From Chinchilla lanigera (Eukaryota; Chordata; Mammalia; Rodentia; Chinchillidae): DNA of 64,000 bases. A program made the translations under genes and the position numbers. The stretch is from positions 1,436,335-1,500,334 of the forward strand of contig NW_004955435.1 in NCBI RefSeq assembly GCF_000276665.1, written 5' to 3'. Below, piece after piece: positions 24,501 through 35,740 of this stretch; position 1 is the first letter of the stretch; every line of letters starts with the position of its first letter. The notes beneath the pieces are model-generated. The model was not told where the DNA came from. It ran no database searches and was given only the letters and a program-made list of their open reading frames with translations.

Positions 24501-25361
24501 CAACCATTTTATGACTGTGAAATATCGTCACAATAGATTATGCTAATTGGCCTAATTAATTTCCAGTTTGACTTTCCCATGGACTGTGATACAGTACATG
24601 ATAAAGCCACCAGTTCTCAATGGCGAGCAAGTGTTATTGTTCAAACTTGATGTTTGAAACTTCTACTGTATAATTTGTGCTCCCACGTCAGAGAGTAGGA
24701 GAGCACATTTTAATGCCCCTAGAGTGCACTTGTTCTTCCTGAACTGCTACTTATCAGAGTGTATGACCTGCTCACCGTCCACGCAAGTGTAAGAAGCTCA
24801 GTCAGCAAATGTTACGGCTGTGCGTTTGCCTGGATTTGGGGCTGCGGTGGCAGGGATGACCACCGATAGTAAGGAAACCCTCATGAAGTGTCCTACTCTG
24901 ATTTCTCACTTTTACGAGACTTAAAATTTTGGAAAAAGGTCACAGAATGGAGAAGCCCCAAATTCAGCTAGAAATTTTTTGTATTCAATGCTTTTTTATC
25001 CGGACTGCGACTCTCTGCATTGTCAATTCCTGATATGCACCGATAAAGACGTCAAATAGACTAAATTCTGTGAAGCTGATGGTACTTCAATGAAGGAGAC
25101 CAAGTGTCCCTGTTGAAGTTGAGAAGCTGTGGGAGTTGGACAGGATAACTCAACAAGGAATAAAATAAGTCCCAAGTTTTCCATTAAATACACCACCGTG
25201 TGCCTAAAAGCCCGGCAGGAAGGAGGTGGTCTGCCTTTGCATCCCAAATCTCTGGCGTTTAATAAATATAGAATGTATAATCTTTTTAGCTTTGTTTTCA
25301 GGATTGGACTTCACAATATCTCCAAAGGTTGGTAATGAGCTGACAAGGAAAAGTCTCACAA
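21600..25361. other. Long AT-rich unannotated interval
   Basis: No transposon signature is obvious over about 3.7 kb, which is unusual for this window. Frames are 81 codons or shorter and unsupported. The block 23860-24190 is rich in TAAT/ATTA homeodomain-type cores ('cctaattg', 'tgaattag') embedded in complex sequence and is a candidate conserved non-coding element. This is inference from texture only. Confidence 0.35.
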
Positions 25362-25408
25362 TTTATGACACATAGTAGGCACTCAGCATATGTTATTTTC
25401 ATCATATC
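25362..25408 (+). repeat. MIR or L2 3'-end fragment
   Basis: 'tgacacatagtaggcactca' followed by 'gcatatgttatttt' matches the terminal 'cacatagtaggcactcaata' phrase common to MIR and L2. It is cut on the right by the LTR at 25409. Confidence 0.6.
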
Positions 25409-25785
25409 TGTCATGGTTTGTGTCTAGATGCCCCCCTCCAAAAGCCTCATGCAATCTTAGGCTTTTTCGGAGGTGGCTGAATTGAGAGTTTGTGATTGAT
25501 TCAACATCCAATGGTGGAATTAAAGTGTGAGTGCTACACTTGACCTAGGTGTACAGTATAAGGGAGAGAAAGAGCCTTGTCTCCTCTTGCTCCTCTCTCT
25601 TGATGTATTTGCTGTCTTCCACCACCATGAAGAGTTGTCCCTCTGCCATGTCACCTTGCTTGGAGTCAGCAGTCAGCCGACATGGACTGACACCTCCACA
25701 GACTGTAAGCCAAATAAACCTTTCCCCCTGTAACTTTGGGTGTCAGGTACTTTGTTTCCGCAGAGAAAGAAAAGTAACTAAGACA
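25409..25785 (+). repeat. Solo LTR of the same MaLR family as the 16-18 kb provirus
   Basis: This 377-bp element runs TG to CA and aligns over its full length with the reverse complement of the provirus LTRs: 'tggtttgtgtctagatgccc' at the start, 'ggaattaaagtgtgagtgct', a TATA-like 'tataaggg' (about 25558-25565), 'caaataaacc' with the AATAAA signal (25713-25718), and 'aagtaactaagaca' at the end. No matching 5-bp target duplication is visible (ATATC against GTAAC). Frames of 68 and 90 codons inside it are not genes. Confidence 0.9.
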
Positions 25786-27199
25786 GTAACGGAAAGCCTT
25801 TTCAGCTCCTCCACTTCATAGGGTTCTTCTCTTTGTCCCGACTACTGTTTCTTATCTGCGTGTCACATTCCTGCACATAACCACAGGTAATAGTCCTTTA
25901 TTTTAGGTAACTATATCTTTTCTTCCTGAAAATGTGTTCATTTCTTTGGAGTCAGGGGATCTCTTTTCTAATTTTTCTGTTCTGTGTACAACTATATCTG
26001 ATAGATCTTGCTGTTAAATACTTCCTAAATTAAAAATGTTCCTCATCCTCTTCTTCTCTTGCTATTTTTGATATTAATTAGTGCATATATTCATGTTCCT
26101 GGTTGAGTTTAAAAATTCATGGCATAGCCCTGTATAATTATAAATATGGGCAATTTAGCATCACTAAATTAAGACAGCAACAATATAGCAAGAAAATATA
26201 TCAACAGCATAGAATTCTAATAATGGCCTCAGGGACATGCATCAATGTAGCAGAACTACTGCCTTTTCAATTGGCTTTCTATAAACTGACGAGTTCACTT
26301 TATCTTTGCTGAGATTACTCAATTTTTCTAGATAGGTTAACAGCAGTACCTAAAAAGATACTGCATACCTGTGATGCTAAAGATATCACTCCATGAAGCA
26401 AATAAAAAAAAAAAAAAACGCTTTCTACCCATTACCACACATCACATAAAGCCAAAACACTCGAACTCTCTAACCCCAAACAGCAAGACAGAGCCAGGCC
26501 CTGGGGTTCAGAACACTGACCCGGAGAAAGGCACTTGTGTTACATGCAATGTGTTGTGTTACCTGGGACACTGACACACTGAGCTCACTTACAGACAGGC
26601 TGAAATTAGGTTCAGTTGGAGATTATTTCAGAACAAATTGACCTTTAGCAGGGGATCCTACTCCTAACGCTTGCCAGAGGTCAATAAAATCCCAACTTTT
26701 CCATTCTGAACAGACACTTCGGTTTTAGTCTTACCCAGAGGAGAGACTTTTGCCTATCAAAGCCATGTGTTCCCTCTCCTAGAGTTTTGAGCTGTTTCTG
26801 GGAAGCAGTGGCCCCGCCAGGAACTAAGTATCTCAGACGTGCGTGTGTCTAGTGGGTGTTATGGTTGGGATTTCATGTGAAAGAATTTGAGTGGAGGTGA
26901 TTCGTTGTACTTCTGGGTTAAAGTGGTGAAGAAACAGTTATACAATACCTTCTTTTCACTCATCTGCTAGGCAGATGCTAAGAATTCCAAGACTCTAGGA
27001 AATGGCCAGCCATTTAAATAGACTGAACACTTCTGAATCACCAAGAGAAAGAATTCCTCCCAATAACACGTTGTCCAATTTGAATGATTAGGATTAATAA
27101 CTTATTGTGTTATTTTACTGAAATTGCATTTTTATAGCACCCTATATGTTACCAGTTGGTATAATACCCTATAGCCTCAGTTATGTGACACTTATAGTT
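25786..27199. other. Unannotated sequence with a short poly-A run
   Basis: No gene recognised. A run of about 17 A at 26403-26419 could be the tail of an unrecognised retroposon. Confidence 0.35.
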
Positions 27200-27740
27200 A
27201 CACCTAATAAATCCCTGTCACATCTTCCTGCCATGCCACCTCTAATGATTTCATCTTCTCTTTGATTCTTCCTGCTGTCCTGAACCTTTTTCCTCTATCT
27301 CTTTTAAAGTTGGCATTCTCCAGTAAGCTAACCCGTAGCCTATATTGTTCTCCATAGGCAATCTCACTATAATGTTACAGCATAGAGTTGACTTCCTAAT
27401 TTTATCTCTTGCCTAATTTTTAGCCTGATGTGTTCTAATGCCTACCTTCTCTTTCTTGACATCTCAAGCTTAATCTGTTCAAAACTGAAATCAGTGTTTT
27501 CTTCCTTTCTTCTGCTGCTTCACTTCATTCTCTGTTGCATTCTCTATCTTGCTGAAGAGCACCATTATTACCCCAGAAGAAAAAACAGTAAATTTTCCCA
27601 AACTCTTTTTTTCTCTCATCTTCTACATTTAGTTCATCACCAAGTCTGGAAATTTTACCTCCTCAGAAGTTTGTGAATCAGTTCTGTTAGACCCACCTTA
27701 AATAACATCGTCACAACCAGCCTTCATCTTTCCTTCTCTT
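27200..27740 (+). repeat. L2 LINE relic
   Basis: The order 'gacatctcaagcttaatctg', 'ttcaaaactgaaatcagtgt', 'gaagagcaccattattaccc' and 'tcatcaccaagtctggaaat' then 'tttacctcctcag' follows the L2 3' region as I recall it. Highly diverged. The 82-codon frame at 27428-27676 is a remnant or chance. Confidence 0.6.
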
Positions 27741-27764
27741 GGCAACTGCAGAAGACCGTGGCTT

Positions 27765-27912
27765 AATCAGGCAGACGTGGAATCAGGTGAACCTTCGTTC
27801 AGGTCTCAACTCTGCAACTAATTCCTAGCCGTAAGAACGCATAAAAGTGTATCAGTTAAAACTTACTTCTCATCCATGAAATAAGATGCACTAATGGTAT
27901 TTTCTAGAGGGG
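27765..27912 (+). repeat. MIR SINE relic
   Basis: 'tcaggtctcaactctgcaac' then 'taattcctagccgtaagaac' and 'cttctcatccatgaaataag' reproduce the tRNA-like head and core order of MIR in plus orientation. Confidence 0.7.
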
Positions 27913-28799
27913 GCAGCTACAATCAGTGAAGGAAATCTGACAGCGCGAGACCTTAAGCCAGCCTAGCAGAGAGCAGGGCACCGTGAAGTGTGCCGTTACA
28001 GTCAGAGACACCGCTTCCAGCTCACTTCCACTTACATTCCCTCCAGTAGGGTGTGATCGGCGTACCCCTTCCGCCGTTTCTCAGCCCTGTAACGTGGATG
28101 AGAGGAAAGGAGTGGGGCCTAAGAAATATCCACAGGTTAGATGGATAAGAGCTGGAAATTGATTGGGGTGATAACTGATAAGCATTTTACTGGAAATGTC
28201 TGTAGCAGAAGATATAAAGTAAATGAATTTGTTTTTATAAATATATTTTACCATCCTGCTCTGGGATCAGTAACCAGGACCACACACAAAATAAAAACAC
28301 CCGTTATTTCCCTTCATTCCCTCTAGAGTGGAATTGTGCATTAAAAATTCAAGTGCTAAATTAGTGATTATCTAAATTTAGCATAAAGCATCCTCACTGC
28401 ATAATAGCCAACCCATTTGTTTACTTCCAGAATACCCATAACAGCTTACGACAGGAAATTAAAATTAACCAAAATTTCCTTGTGAAAGAACATTCTATGT
28501 GGAAAGTTCTAAGTACAAGCTATCTTCATTCTCATTATCATTCTTTCCACATACAGTACCTCTCATTCCAATAACATTTTCTTCCCTTAAAAAAAAAATC
28601 CTGAACTGGCAGGGAGAGAATTTGGAAGATAAGAAAGAGATGGATGATGAGGGCGTAAAGAACTGAGGAGTAAACCAGCAGTAACTGTGCATTTTCCACA
28701 CAGAGGATGATGGGAATGTCCCTAACATACACTCTTACCTTTCATTCCCAAAACAAGAAGTAACATAAGATGAAATGAGACACATGATTTGGTGTCATG
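27913..28799. other. Unannotated sequence
   Basis: No recognisable feature. Two overlapping minus-strand frames at 28495-28732 lack support. Confidence 0.35.
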
Positions 28800-28945
28800 C
28801 ACCATGAAGGACATACTAGTCTTTATTTTATAGAAAAAGACCCAGAGACTTAGTGAAATTAAAATATTTGTCTAAAGCCATACAGAAAATGAGTTCTTTG
28901 GCAAAATTTGAACGTACTTTTACCTGAGAGCAAAGTCCACTATTT
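28800..28945 (-). repeat. MIR SINE relic
   Basis: 'gacccagagacttagtgaaa', 'ttgtctaaagccatacagaa' and 'aaaatttgaacgta' are the complement-order blocks of MIR, placing a diverged copy on the minus strand. Confidence 0.65.
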
Positions 28946-30570
28946 TATATTATTATATTTTACATCTTCAACCTATTAATGGAGTAGATCAAACTAGGGG
29001 TTTCGGTGCTCCACATCCTTCTAATTTTGTATCTGAATCTTAGAAAGCAGGAAAAGTGCAGGTTTCAGATAGCCCCTTCTCATTCTGTTGGACTGCTTAT
29101 ATCTACATGGAAGAAGAGCCTGTGAAATAGAAAAACTTCCCTGAGGAAGGAATCTGTCACAGATAGAACCAGAAACACCAGCAGCGCACACCTGGTGTCT
29201 GTCATTCCTCAAGCCCTTCCCACCTATGAAGTGAATGTCCGCTAGCTACATGCAGTTCGAACTTCAGACTCTACAGAGTAAATTTGCATCTTTCAACTCC
29301 ATGCCATAAGCAGACGGAGTTCGGTAAAGCAGTGGAAAATAAATGATTGGTGAATAATTTTTAAATCAGATTCTTTCCAAGGCACTGATTTCATTATTTG
29401 TTCACCAGACAAGCTCCTACTAAATCTAATCACAATTTTTAAAAAATTACCCAGCCAGTAGTATTGAGCTGTGCCTTAATTAGGGTATATGAGAATGTCT
29501 TGTATAATTAAGTGGGCCTTTTTACAATTATTTCTTTGCGTTTAGAATTGTTTTCCATGTGTAACTGGGACAAAGCTAACAGTAATGCTAACCTTTGATT
29601 ATTGTAGGAGAGTAACTAAAGGACAGGCAGAAGAAACAAGGCCAGATCTGGGAAAACAAAACCAGAAGAGAAGAAATAGACGGTTTCTTCTGACTCTCTG
29701 CTTTGCCTCAGCTTGAACACAGCTTTCCTCATCTCTGCCCCTGTCTAGTCAAGTTGCTGACATGTGAGCTCCTTCATGGCTCTGGAAATGAAACCATTCT
29801 TCACTTTTGGAAAATGGGGTGATTTCTTTTCTCAGCGAGTTCCGCGTGCTCTCTTGTCTGGTCTCCAGACCCTGCTGAGATCCGCCGGACATCAGTTGCT
29901 GAGATGATAGCAGCACCGTCAGTGTCCCATTGAGTGTGCCCAATAAGGAGCCCTAATATGAGGTAGGAAAGGAGGAAGAAAAAGCAAGAAAGGAGAGAAA
30001 GAAGAGCAGGGGGAAAGACACGAGAGGAGAGGGATAGCTCAGTACTTACCCCCTCGGCTTCCTCCCTGAGGAGTCACCATGAGCAACCTGAATCGAGTCT
30101 CCAAGCCAAATGCTTTAGCTCCAGTCCGCTTCCCTCTGCAGCCAGCCACTTCCACCCACACTGCGGTAATCGCACTCTCTTCCTACCGTTATCTTCAAGG
30201 TGGGTGACAGAACGCTGCTAGTACACCTTTCGAAGGCAGGATATAGTCTCCATGGTTGGCCTACACTTTATCAAAACTTCGTGAATAATCCCTATTAAAC
30301 CTCCTCCGATTACAATTTGAGTGTAACCTCTATTTTTTGCTACAATCTTAGTTAGCACAACTGACACCACCTGGATTTGTCACACTATATATTTCTCTTT
30401 TTCACAGCCCTTTATGTTCTAGAAAACAGAAATGATAGGATCTTTCGCTGTAAGGATTTAGGGAATTCACTGAATAAATAAAATACAATATTCAATTAAG
30501 CAGGTTGTGGCTATGTAGATTCAGAAGTGCTGCTTTGGAAATCTGTAGCCAAATACTGTATTTTTGTCCA
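28946..30570. other. Unannotated sequence, purine tract at 29957-30034
   Basis: No gene recognised. The plus strand is almost all purine at 29957-30034 (GGA/GAA-rich), which can favour triplex structure and is mutation-prone. The stretch 29380-29570 is complex and AT-rich with several TAATTA-type cores and might be regulatory, by texture only. Confidence 0.35.
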
Positions 30571-31985
30571 AAACAGATGCTGCAGAAAATACCGCCTATT
30601 TAACAAATGCTGCCGGGAAAACTGGTTATCCACCTGCAGAAAATTAAATCTGGAGGTAATTTCTCACCATGTACTAAAATAAAATCAAAATGAATTAAAT
30701 AGCCAGGCATGGTGGCGCACACCTGTAATCCCAGCACTCGGGAGGCAGAAGCAGGAGGATCATTGCGAGTTCAAGGCCAGCCTGGGCTACAAAGTGAGTT
30801 CAAGGCCAGCCTGAACTCCATAGTGAGACCTTGTCTCCAAAAGACAAAAAAACAACAACCACAAAATGAATTAAATAACTAAATGGTAAAACTGAAACAC
30901 TTAAACTACTGGAAGATAAAATATATAAAGTTCTTGAAGAAATAGGTACAGGTAAGGACTCTGTACAGAGCCCCAATTGGACAAAAAAAGCACCAAATAG
31001 GATTAGATCAAATTAAAGCGTTCTACACAGCAAAGGAAACAACGGAGTGAAGAGACAACCTACAGAATGAGAAAAATATTTTGTCAGCTACTTCTTGACA
31101 AAAATGACTACCATCAAAAATAAAGAACTCAAAAAAGTTACAAGTTTCCAAATAAATGACCCAATCAAAAACAGACAACTGAAATGAATAGACATCTCTC
31201 AGTAGAAAAAGTATGAGTGGCTGACAAATACATGGAGACAGCTCTACCTCTCCGACCATTAGAGAAATGTAAATTAAAACGACACTGAGATTCCACCTTA
31301 CTCCAGAAAGAACGGCTGTCACCAAGATATCAAGCAATAACAAATCATAGTGAGCCTGCAGGGGGAAGGAACCTTGCTACATTGTTGGTGGGAATGTGTA
31401 CTGCTACAACCAGTGTAAACATCAGGATAGAGATTCCTCAAAGAACTACAAATAGAAATTCCATTCGAACCCAGCTTTTCCTCTTCTGAGTATCTTCCTG
31501 CAAGAGTTAAAACATCATACTACACTGATACATGCATACCTGTATTTAGAGCAGAACAACTCACAATAGGTAAACCTTGGAAGAAACTTATATGTCCATC
31601 AACAGATGAACTGATAAAGAAAATACGACATTTATACCCAACAGAACACTGCCTCGCCATAACGGAGGGTAAACTTGAGTCACTTGTAAGAAAATGGAAA
31701 CGCCTTGGGGCCGTAATGATAAGGGAAGTAAATTAGACACGAAGTTTAAATATCGCCTGATTTCCCTTATATGAGAAACTCAAAGCATTAATAAAGAACA
31801 AAACAAAAGATAACAGAAAATAATGAGAGAAATCTGACCGAGGGATAGAGGGAGAGGAAAGGGGAGGGAGGGAAAGGGGATGAAAGAAGAATTAAAATGT
31901 GTACATGCATGCACCAACACCCCACAAGGATGCACTCACTATATACTGTAAACATGCACCAATAAAGCTTAAAAAATAAAACACC
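30571..31985 (+). mobile_element. L1 3' fragment (ORF2 end and 3'UTR), split by a B1
   Basis: The left part (about 30571-30701) encodes the decayed 'tgctgccgggaaaactggtt' region of L1 ORF2. After the B1 the match resumes at 30863 and continues through 'tacaggtaaggactctgtac', 'ctcaaagaactacaaataga' and 'ccatcaacagatgaactgat'. It ends in a purine-rich 3'UTR (31840-31880) and a terminal AATAAA (31960-31965) with an A-rich end. Several stop codons show it is dead. A 106-codon minus-strand frame (31023-31343) is antisense to it and not a gene. Confidence 0.9.
30702..30862 (+). mobile_element. B1 SINE with 29-bp internal duplication
   Basis: A 7SL-derived SINE starts 'gccaggcatggtggcgcaca' and ends 'gagaccttgtctcc' plus an A-rich tail. 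Two adjacent 29-bp units (30767-30795 and 30796-30824) both begin 'gagttcaaggccagcctg', the duplication typical of rodent B1. The 15-bp target duplication AAAATGAATTAAATA is perfect at 30687-30701 and 30863-30877. The well-preserved boxes and perfect flanks suggest this is among the younger insertions in the window. Confidence 0.95.
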
Positions 31986-32009
31986 AGCAAAAAACTACCC
32001 CCCCCACAT

Positions 32010-32640
32010 ATGTGGTAAAACCTTGGTTTGTGAGCATAAGTCATTCCAGAAGCAGACTTGTAATCCAAAACTCTTGTAACTATGAAAATGAATTTCCCCC
32101 TGAGAAATAATGGAAACTCGGATGATTCATTCTACAACTCAAAAATATTCATATAAAAATGGTTACAACACTGTAATAGAATACAAAATAATACAGTACA
32201 AAATATAAAGAAAGATAAACAAATTAACCTACACTTACCTTTGAAAACTTTCTTAGCTGGTATGAGAGAGACAAGAGAAAAGACAGTTAGTGCATAGGAC
32301 GATTTCCACTATCACTAAGAGAATCACTGCTGTTTATTGGCTCAGTGAAATCTTTGTCCTCTCGTACAGCTTTAACAAGGGACCTATCCAATGGCACTCG
32401 CTTCTGCCTCCTTTTGAGGGTTTCATGGGGCTGTGGCATTTCATCATTAAACAGATCGATGGCTCGCACTGTTACAGCTTTATTTGTGGTTCCTTTGTAC
32501 AGCATTTTGCACTGTACTTCCCACTTAACTCATCTCCCTAATCTCATTTGAAATGAGGGATTCCTCTGCTTTTGTTTCCTCCTCTTCTGCAGACATAATC
32601 TCTTGCTGTTGGGAGATGATCTCGCAGCAAGGGAGAGAAA
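32010..32640 (-). mobile_element. Tigger-like (pogo superfamily) DNA transposon relic
   Basis: The plus strand starts with terminal-repeat-like sequence ('ccttggtttgtgagcataag', 32022-32041) and continues through a non-coding stretch. It then reaches the complement of a transposase C-terminus: a minus-strand frame of 72 codons (32287-32505) with the order TTNKAVTVRAIDLFNDEMPQ, then a basic LKRRQKRVPL block and an acidic/serine tail SSDSLSDSG. Further minus-strand coding continues upstream to about 32635 (QQQEIMSAEEEE) after a stop. The family assignment is from memory of mammalian Tigger relics. Confidence 0.6.
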
Positions 32641-33034
32641 AAAATACCATTGGTTCAGTTGTAGTACTATTCATATTACAAGACATTGCTGTTTATCAAG
32701 TTAAACTCAACTAGAAATGTTTGCTCATCTTGCAGAATACTCACAGAACAAGTTTACTCATAATCCAATGATTTACTGTACATATATATAGAAATTAAAA
32801 CTCTAAGCGAAACAAGATAATCTTGAAGCAAAAAAAAAAAATTATCACAGTGTTACGATAATTCAATGTAGTATATAAACAAAGATAATCAATTAATCCT
32901 ATGAAATAAAAGTGAGTCCAGAAAGCAATCACCCGTATGCAGTCCTTTGAAATTGACAAAGCTGATAATGATAGAATGGATAAAGAATAGTACAGTAGGT
33001 TAATTAGATATTCAGACAAGGAAAATATTTGTTA
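32641..33034. other. Unannotated AT-rich sequence
   Basis: No confident feature. It may contain further old L1 sequence leading into 33035. Confidence 0.3.
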
Positions 33035-33870
33035 ATCCCTTCCTTATACCAAATATAAAGTCAGTAGCAGATAATTAAGGATATAAATTGGAAGATAAAC
33101 ACAAACACTCCTAAAAGATAATTTCAGAGAATAGTTTTATCACTTTGGGTAGGAAAATGTTTCTTAAACAGAATGTGAAAAGCTCTAACCAGAAAGGGAA
33201 AATGTCAATTTTTAAAGTAAATTTAATTATATTAAAATTAAGAATGTCCATTTGTCAAATGTTTCAAAAGAAGAATGCAAATTTAGCTCACATATATCCA
33301 ATGCAGGACTTGTACCTAGAATATAAAATGGGCAAAATATTACTCCATAAAAACAAATGTATATGGTAATAAATATGCAAGGTGCTCAGCTTTAATATAT
33401 AATGCAAACAAAACCACCATAAAATATCTGTATATATTTGCAAGAATGTTTAAAATATAACAGTGACTGGGAAACGATTTAGAGAAACTGGCACTCTCAT
33501 GACCGACTGGTGAATGTGCTAACCAGTAAAACAACCTCCAAAAATGGCAACATTAATTAAAGTTAGTTATATACATAGTTTATAACTCAGCGATTCTACT
33601 CTTAAAATTTATCCATAAAGTATATGTGTATCTGTATGAAAGTCCTAGATAAGAATGCTCCAACAGCACTATTACAGTAATCAAAACCTGCAAATAACTC
33701 AAATATCCATTGGCAGTAAAATGAGTAATTTCTGATATATTTATACAATCAAATACTGGAAAACAAGAAAATAACTGAAATATTGTCTCATGCACTAAGT
33801 GACATATGTTTAACAAGAATCTAGACCCCCCCAAAATATTGCATTTTCCTCTTATCTAATGTTGAAAACA
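33035..33870 (+). mobile_element. Old mammalian-wide L1 (L1M-type) fragment
   Basis: The order of ORF2-derived phrases fits an ancient L1: 'gcaggacttgtacctagaat', 'ataaaatgggcaaaatatta', 'actggcactctcatgaccga', 'ctcagcgattctactcttaa', 'aactcaaatatccattggca' and 'atttatacaatcaaatactg'. It is far more diverged than the L1s at 30.6, 45.9 and 59 kb, with many stops and deletions. Confidence 0.75.
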
Positions 33871-33888
33871 TAGGTAAAACTGATTTAT

Positions 33889-34071
33889 GCATGGTGGCAC
33901 AGATCTGTAATCCCAGTGCTCGGAGACGCTGAGCCAGGATAGCAAGTTCAAGCCCAGCCTGGGTAACTTAGTGAGACCTTCCTAAAAACGAAACAAAAAA
34001 CCACTGGGATGTAGCTTTGTGTGAAGGCACCAGGTTCAATCCCTTGTACTGCAAAAACAAAACAAAAATAT
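33889..34071 (+). mobile_element. B1-dID composite SINE
   Basis: A B1 part ('catggtggcacagatctgta' through 'cagcctgggtaacttagtga') is followed by an A-rich linker and an ID part ('ccactgggatgtagctttgt' through 'ggttcaatcccttgtac'), then an A-rich tail. The order is the plus-strand counterpart of the elements at 2730 and 5537. Confidence 0.85.
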
Positions 34072-34196
34072 GTGATTCTTTGTGAAAGTTACTATAGCAC
34101 TTTCCTCCAGTGCTGTGATAGCGGGAGGACATCAGGGCATTGTGAGGGCTTCTGTTGTGGTGGTCACGGTCTGGGTAGTTTTATGTAATTTTTTTC

Positions 34197-34290
34197 ACAT
34201 TGTGGCCATTCATTAAGCTGTGAGATCATGATTCATTCACTTTATTTTCTGTATGTGAAAGTTCAGTAAGAATGTTTTTTAAGTAGAGAA
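34197..34290 (+). repeat. Dispersed direct repeat, copy 1
   Basis: About 94 bp align with 34910-34997 in the same orientation. Shared strings are 'ttcattaagctgt', 'attcattcactt', 'gtgtgaaa/gtatgtgaaa' variants, 'cttcagtaa'-type and 'ttaagtagagaa'. By eye identity is about 80 percent. Both may belong to one old transposon that I cannot name. Confidence 0.7.
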
Positions 34291-34909
34291 GGGAGTTAAG
34301 CAGCTAATATACAAAGAAAGAATTGGCTTGGCCAAAAGAGAATCTCTAGTAAGTGGTGTGAAATCGAGGGAGAAGTGAATTTCAAGAATGAGTGAGTGGT
34401 GAATGTGGCCGATTGCTGAGAAGTCAAGGAGTCTTTTCAGACTCCCCGGGTGAGACGCTGAGGAGGACGCTGCCTTTCTGCCTCAGCTCGGGAGGGTTCA
34501 GCATGCAGGGCGGGGGTGGTCGCCCCCGATGCTGGTCTGAAGGACAGCGAAGGGCAGGAGGAAGCGGCCTCTCGGTACTGTCGGGTATGTTGGGTTTTTT
34601 GCTTTTTTGTTGCATTTTTAAGGACAATTAATTAATAAAATTAATCAAATAGTTAATTATTCCTTGACATAGACAAAGTCCGAGAAGGTCTGACTAACGC
34701 ATCTCTCCTACACTTTGTCGTTTAGGGAAAAGGAAGGACCTCAGATTAGTATTTGTGCTTGATGTGTATTCGGGAAGGAACAGAAGAGGTGTCTGTACTG
34801 CAGTTCAGCACCCGCAGGGCAGTCTGCTAGCTGTAGCCAGCTGGACCACCGCAGCTCCTTATTTCACAGAAGTGAGACTTTCAAGCGAGCCTTGTACTCA
34901 CCTATGTCC
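34291..34909. other. GC-richer unannotated spacer between the direct repeats
   Basis: The part 34430-34590 has several CpGs and G-runs ('gggcgggggtgg') and supports overlapping frames on both strands (79 codons plus, 67 codons minus), with no domain. A very AT-rich stretch made of TTAATTAAT-type units follows at 34624-34665. Confidence 0.35.
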
Positions 34910-34997
34910 GCACTGTGTCCGTTCATTAAGCTGTAGACGCAGAATTCATTCACTTTGTCGTGTGTGTGAAACTTCAGTAAAATTGTTAAGTAGAGAA
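34910..34997 (+). repeat. Dispersed direct repeat, copy 2
   Basis: Partner of 34197-34290, about 0.71 kb downstream. The main differences are a short deletion in the T-run before 'ttaagtagagaa' and scattered substitutions. A 140-codon plus-strand frame (34755-35177) runs through this repeat, which argues against its being a gene. Confidence 0.7.
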
Positions 34998-35494
34998 ATG
35001 AATAAATCTAAGTCAGTCATTAATGGATTTGAAATGATAGCATGTCTGTTAGTTTGTTCCAAGATTTTATGCATAAGACCCAAAACTCCAAGGTATTTGG
35101 GTACTAACATCTATCCCAAAGTGTTATTAATTCAACAAATACGTATGAAGTACCCGCCCTGTATCTTAAAAACCTAAAAACACATTGAGTCCCTGACTTG
35201 AGCACCCTCTTGAGAAAATGAAGAAGCTTAAACAGCAGTTACTTTGCTCTATACTCGCTTCATTCTATAACTGTTCCATTCTGCCAATACTGTCATTCTT
35301 CTTTTCATAGTGGAAGAAAGGGGTAAAATTTTATACCAGTATTTGTGTGTATTTATAATTGAAAGTTCTCTGTTAACACCTTGAAACCACTGCAAAAAGA
35401 TTAAACACGGATATAATTCCATTGCTGATATCATGAACAGATAACTCATGCTTGATGACAAGCAATGCATAGTTGGACGATATTTATCATGTTT
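34998..35494. other. Unannotated sequence
   Basis: No recognisable feature. Confidence 0.35.
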
Positions 35495-35740
35495 AGGAGT
35501 ACAATGGACTCTTGAACCACACAGATCTGAATTGGATTCTCAGAGGTCTCACCTTTGAGCTGTGACCTTGGAAAATTCCTTAACATTGCAACTCTTCAGA
35601 TTTGTTCTTTTATTATGTTACATAGGAGTAATGACTATTTTAAACTTTTTTAGAAGAAACAGTGTAAGGTATAAAAAACTTTCAACAGAGATCAGTGTAC
35701 TAAGTGCTCAATCATTAGGAGCTACTTACAAGATTTTTGT
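35495..35740 (+). repeat. MIR SINE relic, near full length
   Basis: 'gctgtgaccttggaaaattc', 'cttaacattgcaactcttca', 'cataggagtaatgactattt' and 'actaagtgctcaatcattag' give the head, core and 3' end of MIR in order. Confidence 0.75.

Noticed and set aside
31023..31343. 106-codon minus-strand frame with hydrophobic stretches
   Set aside because: It is antisense to L1 ORF2. The same artefact recurs at 48133-48330 in the other L1, which shows it is a repeat shadow.
34755..35177. 140-codon plus-strand frame
   Set aside because: It crosses the second copy of a dispersed repeat, has no domain, and lacks any start or splice context.
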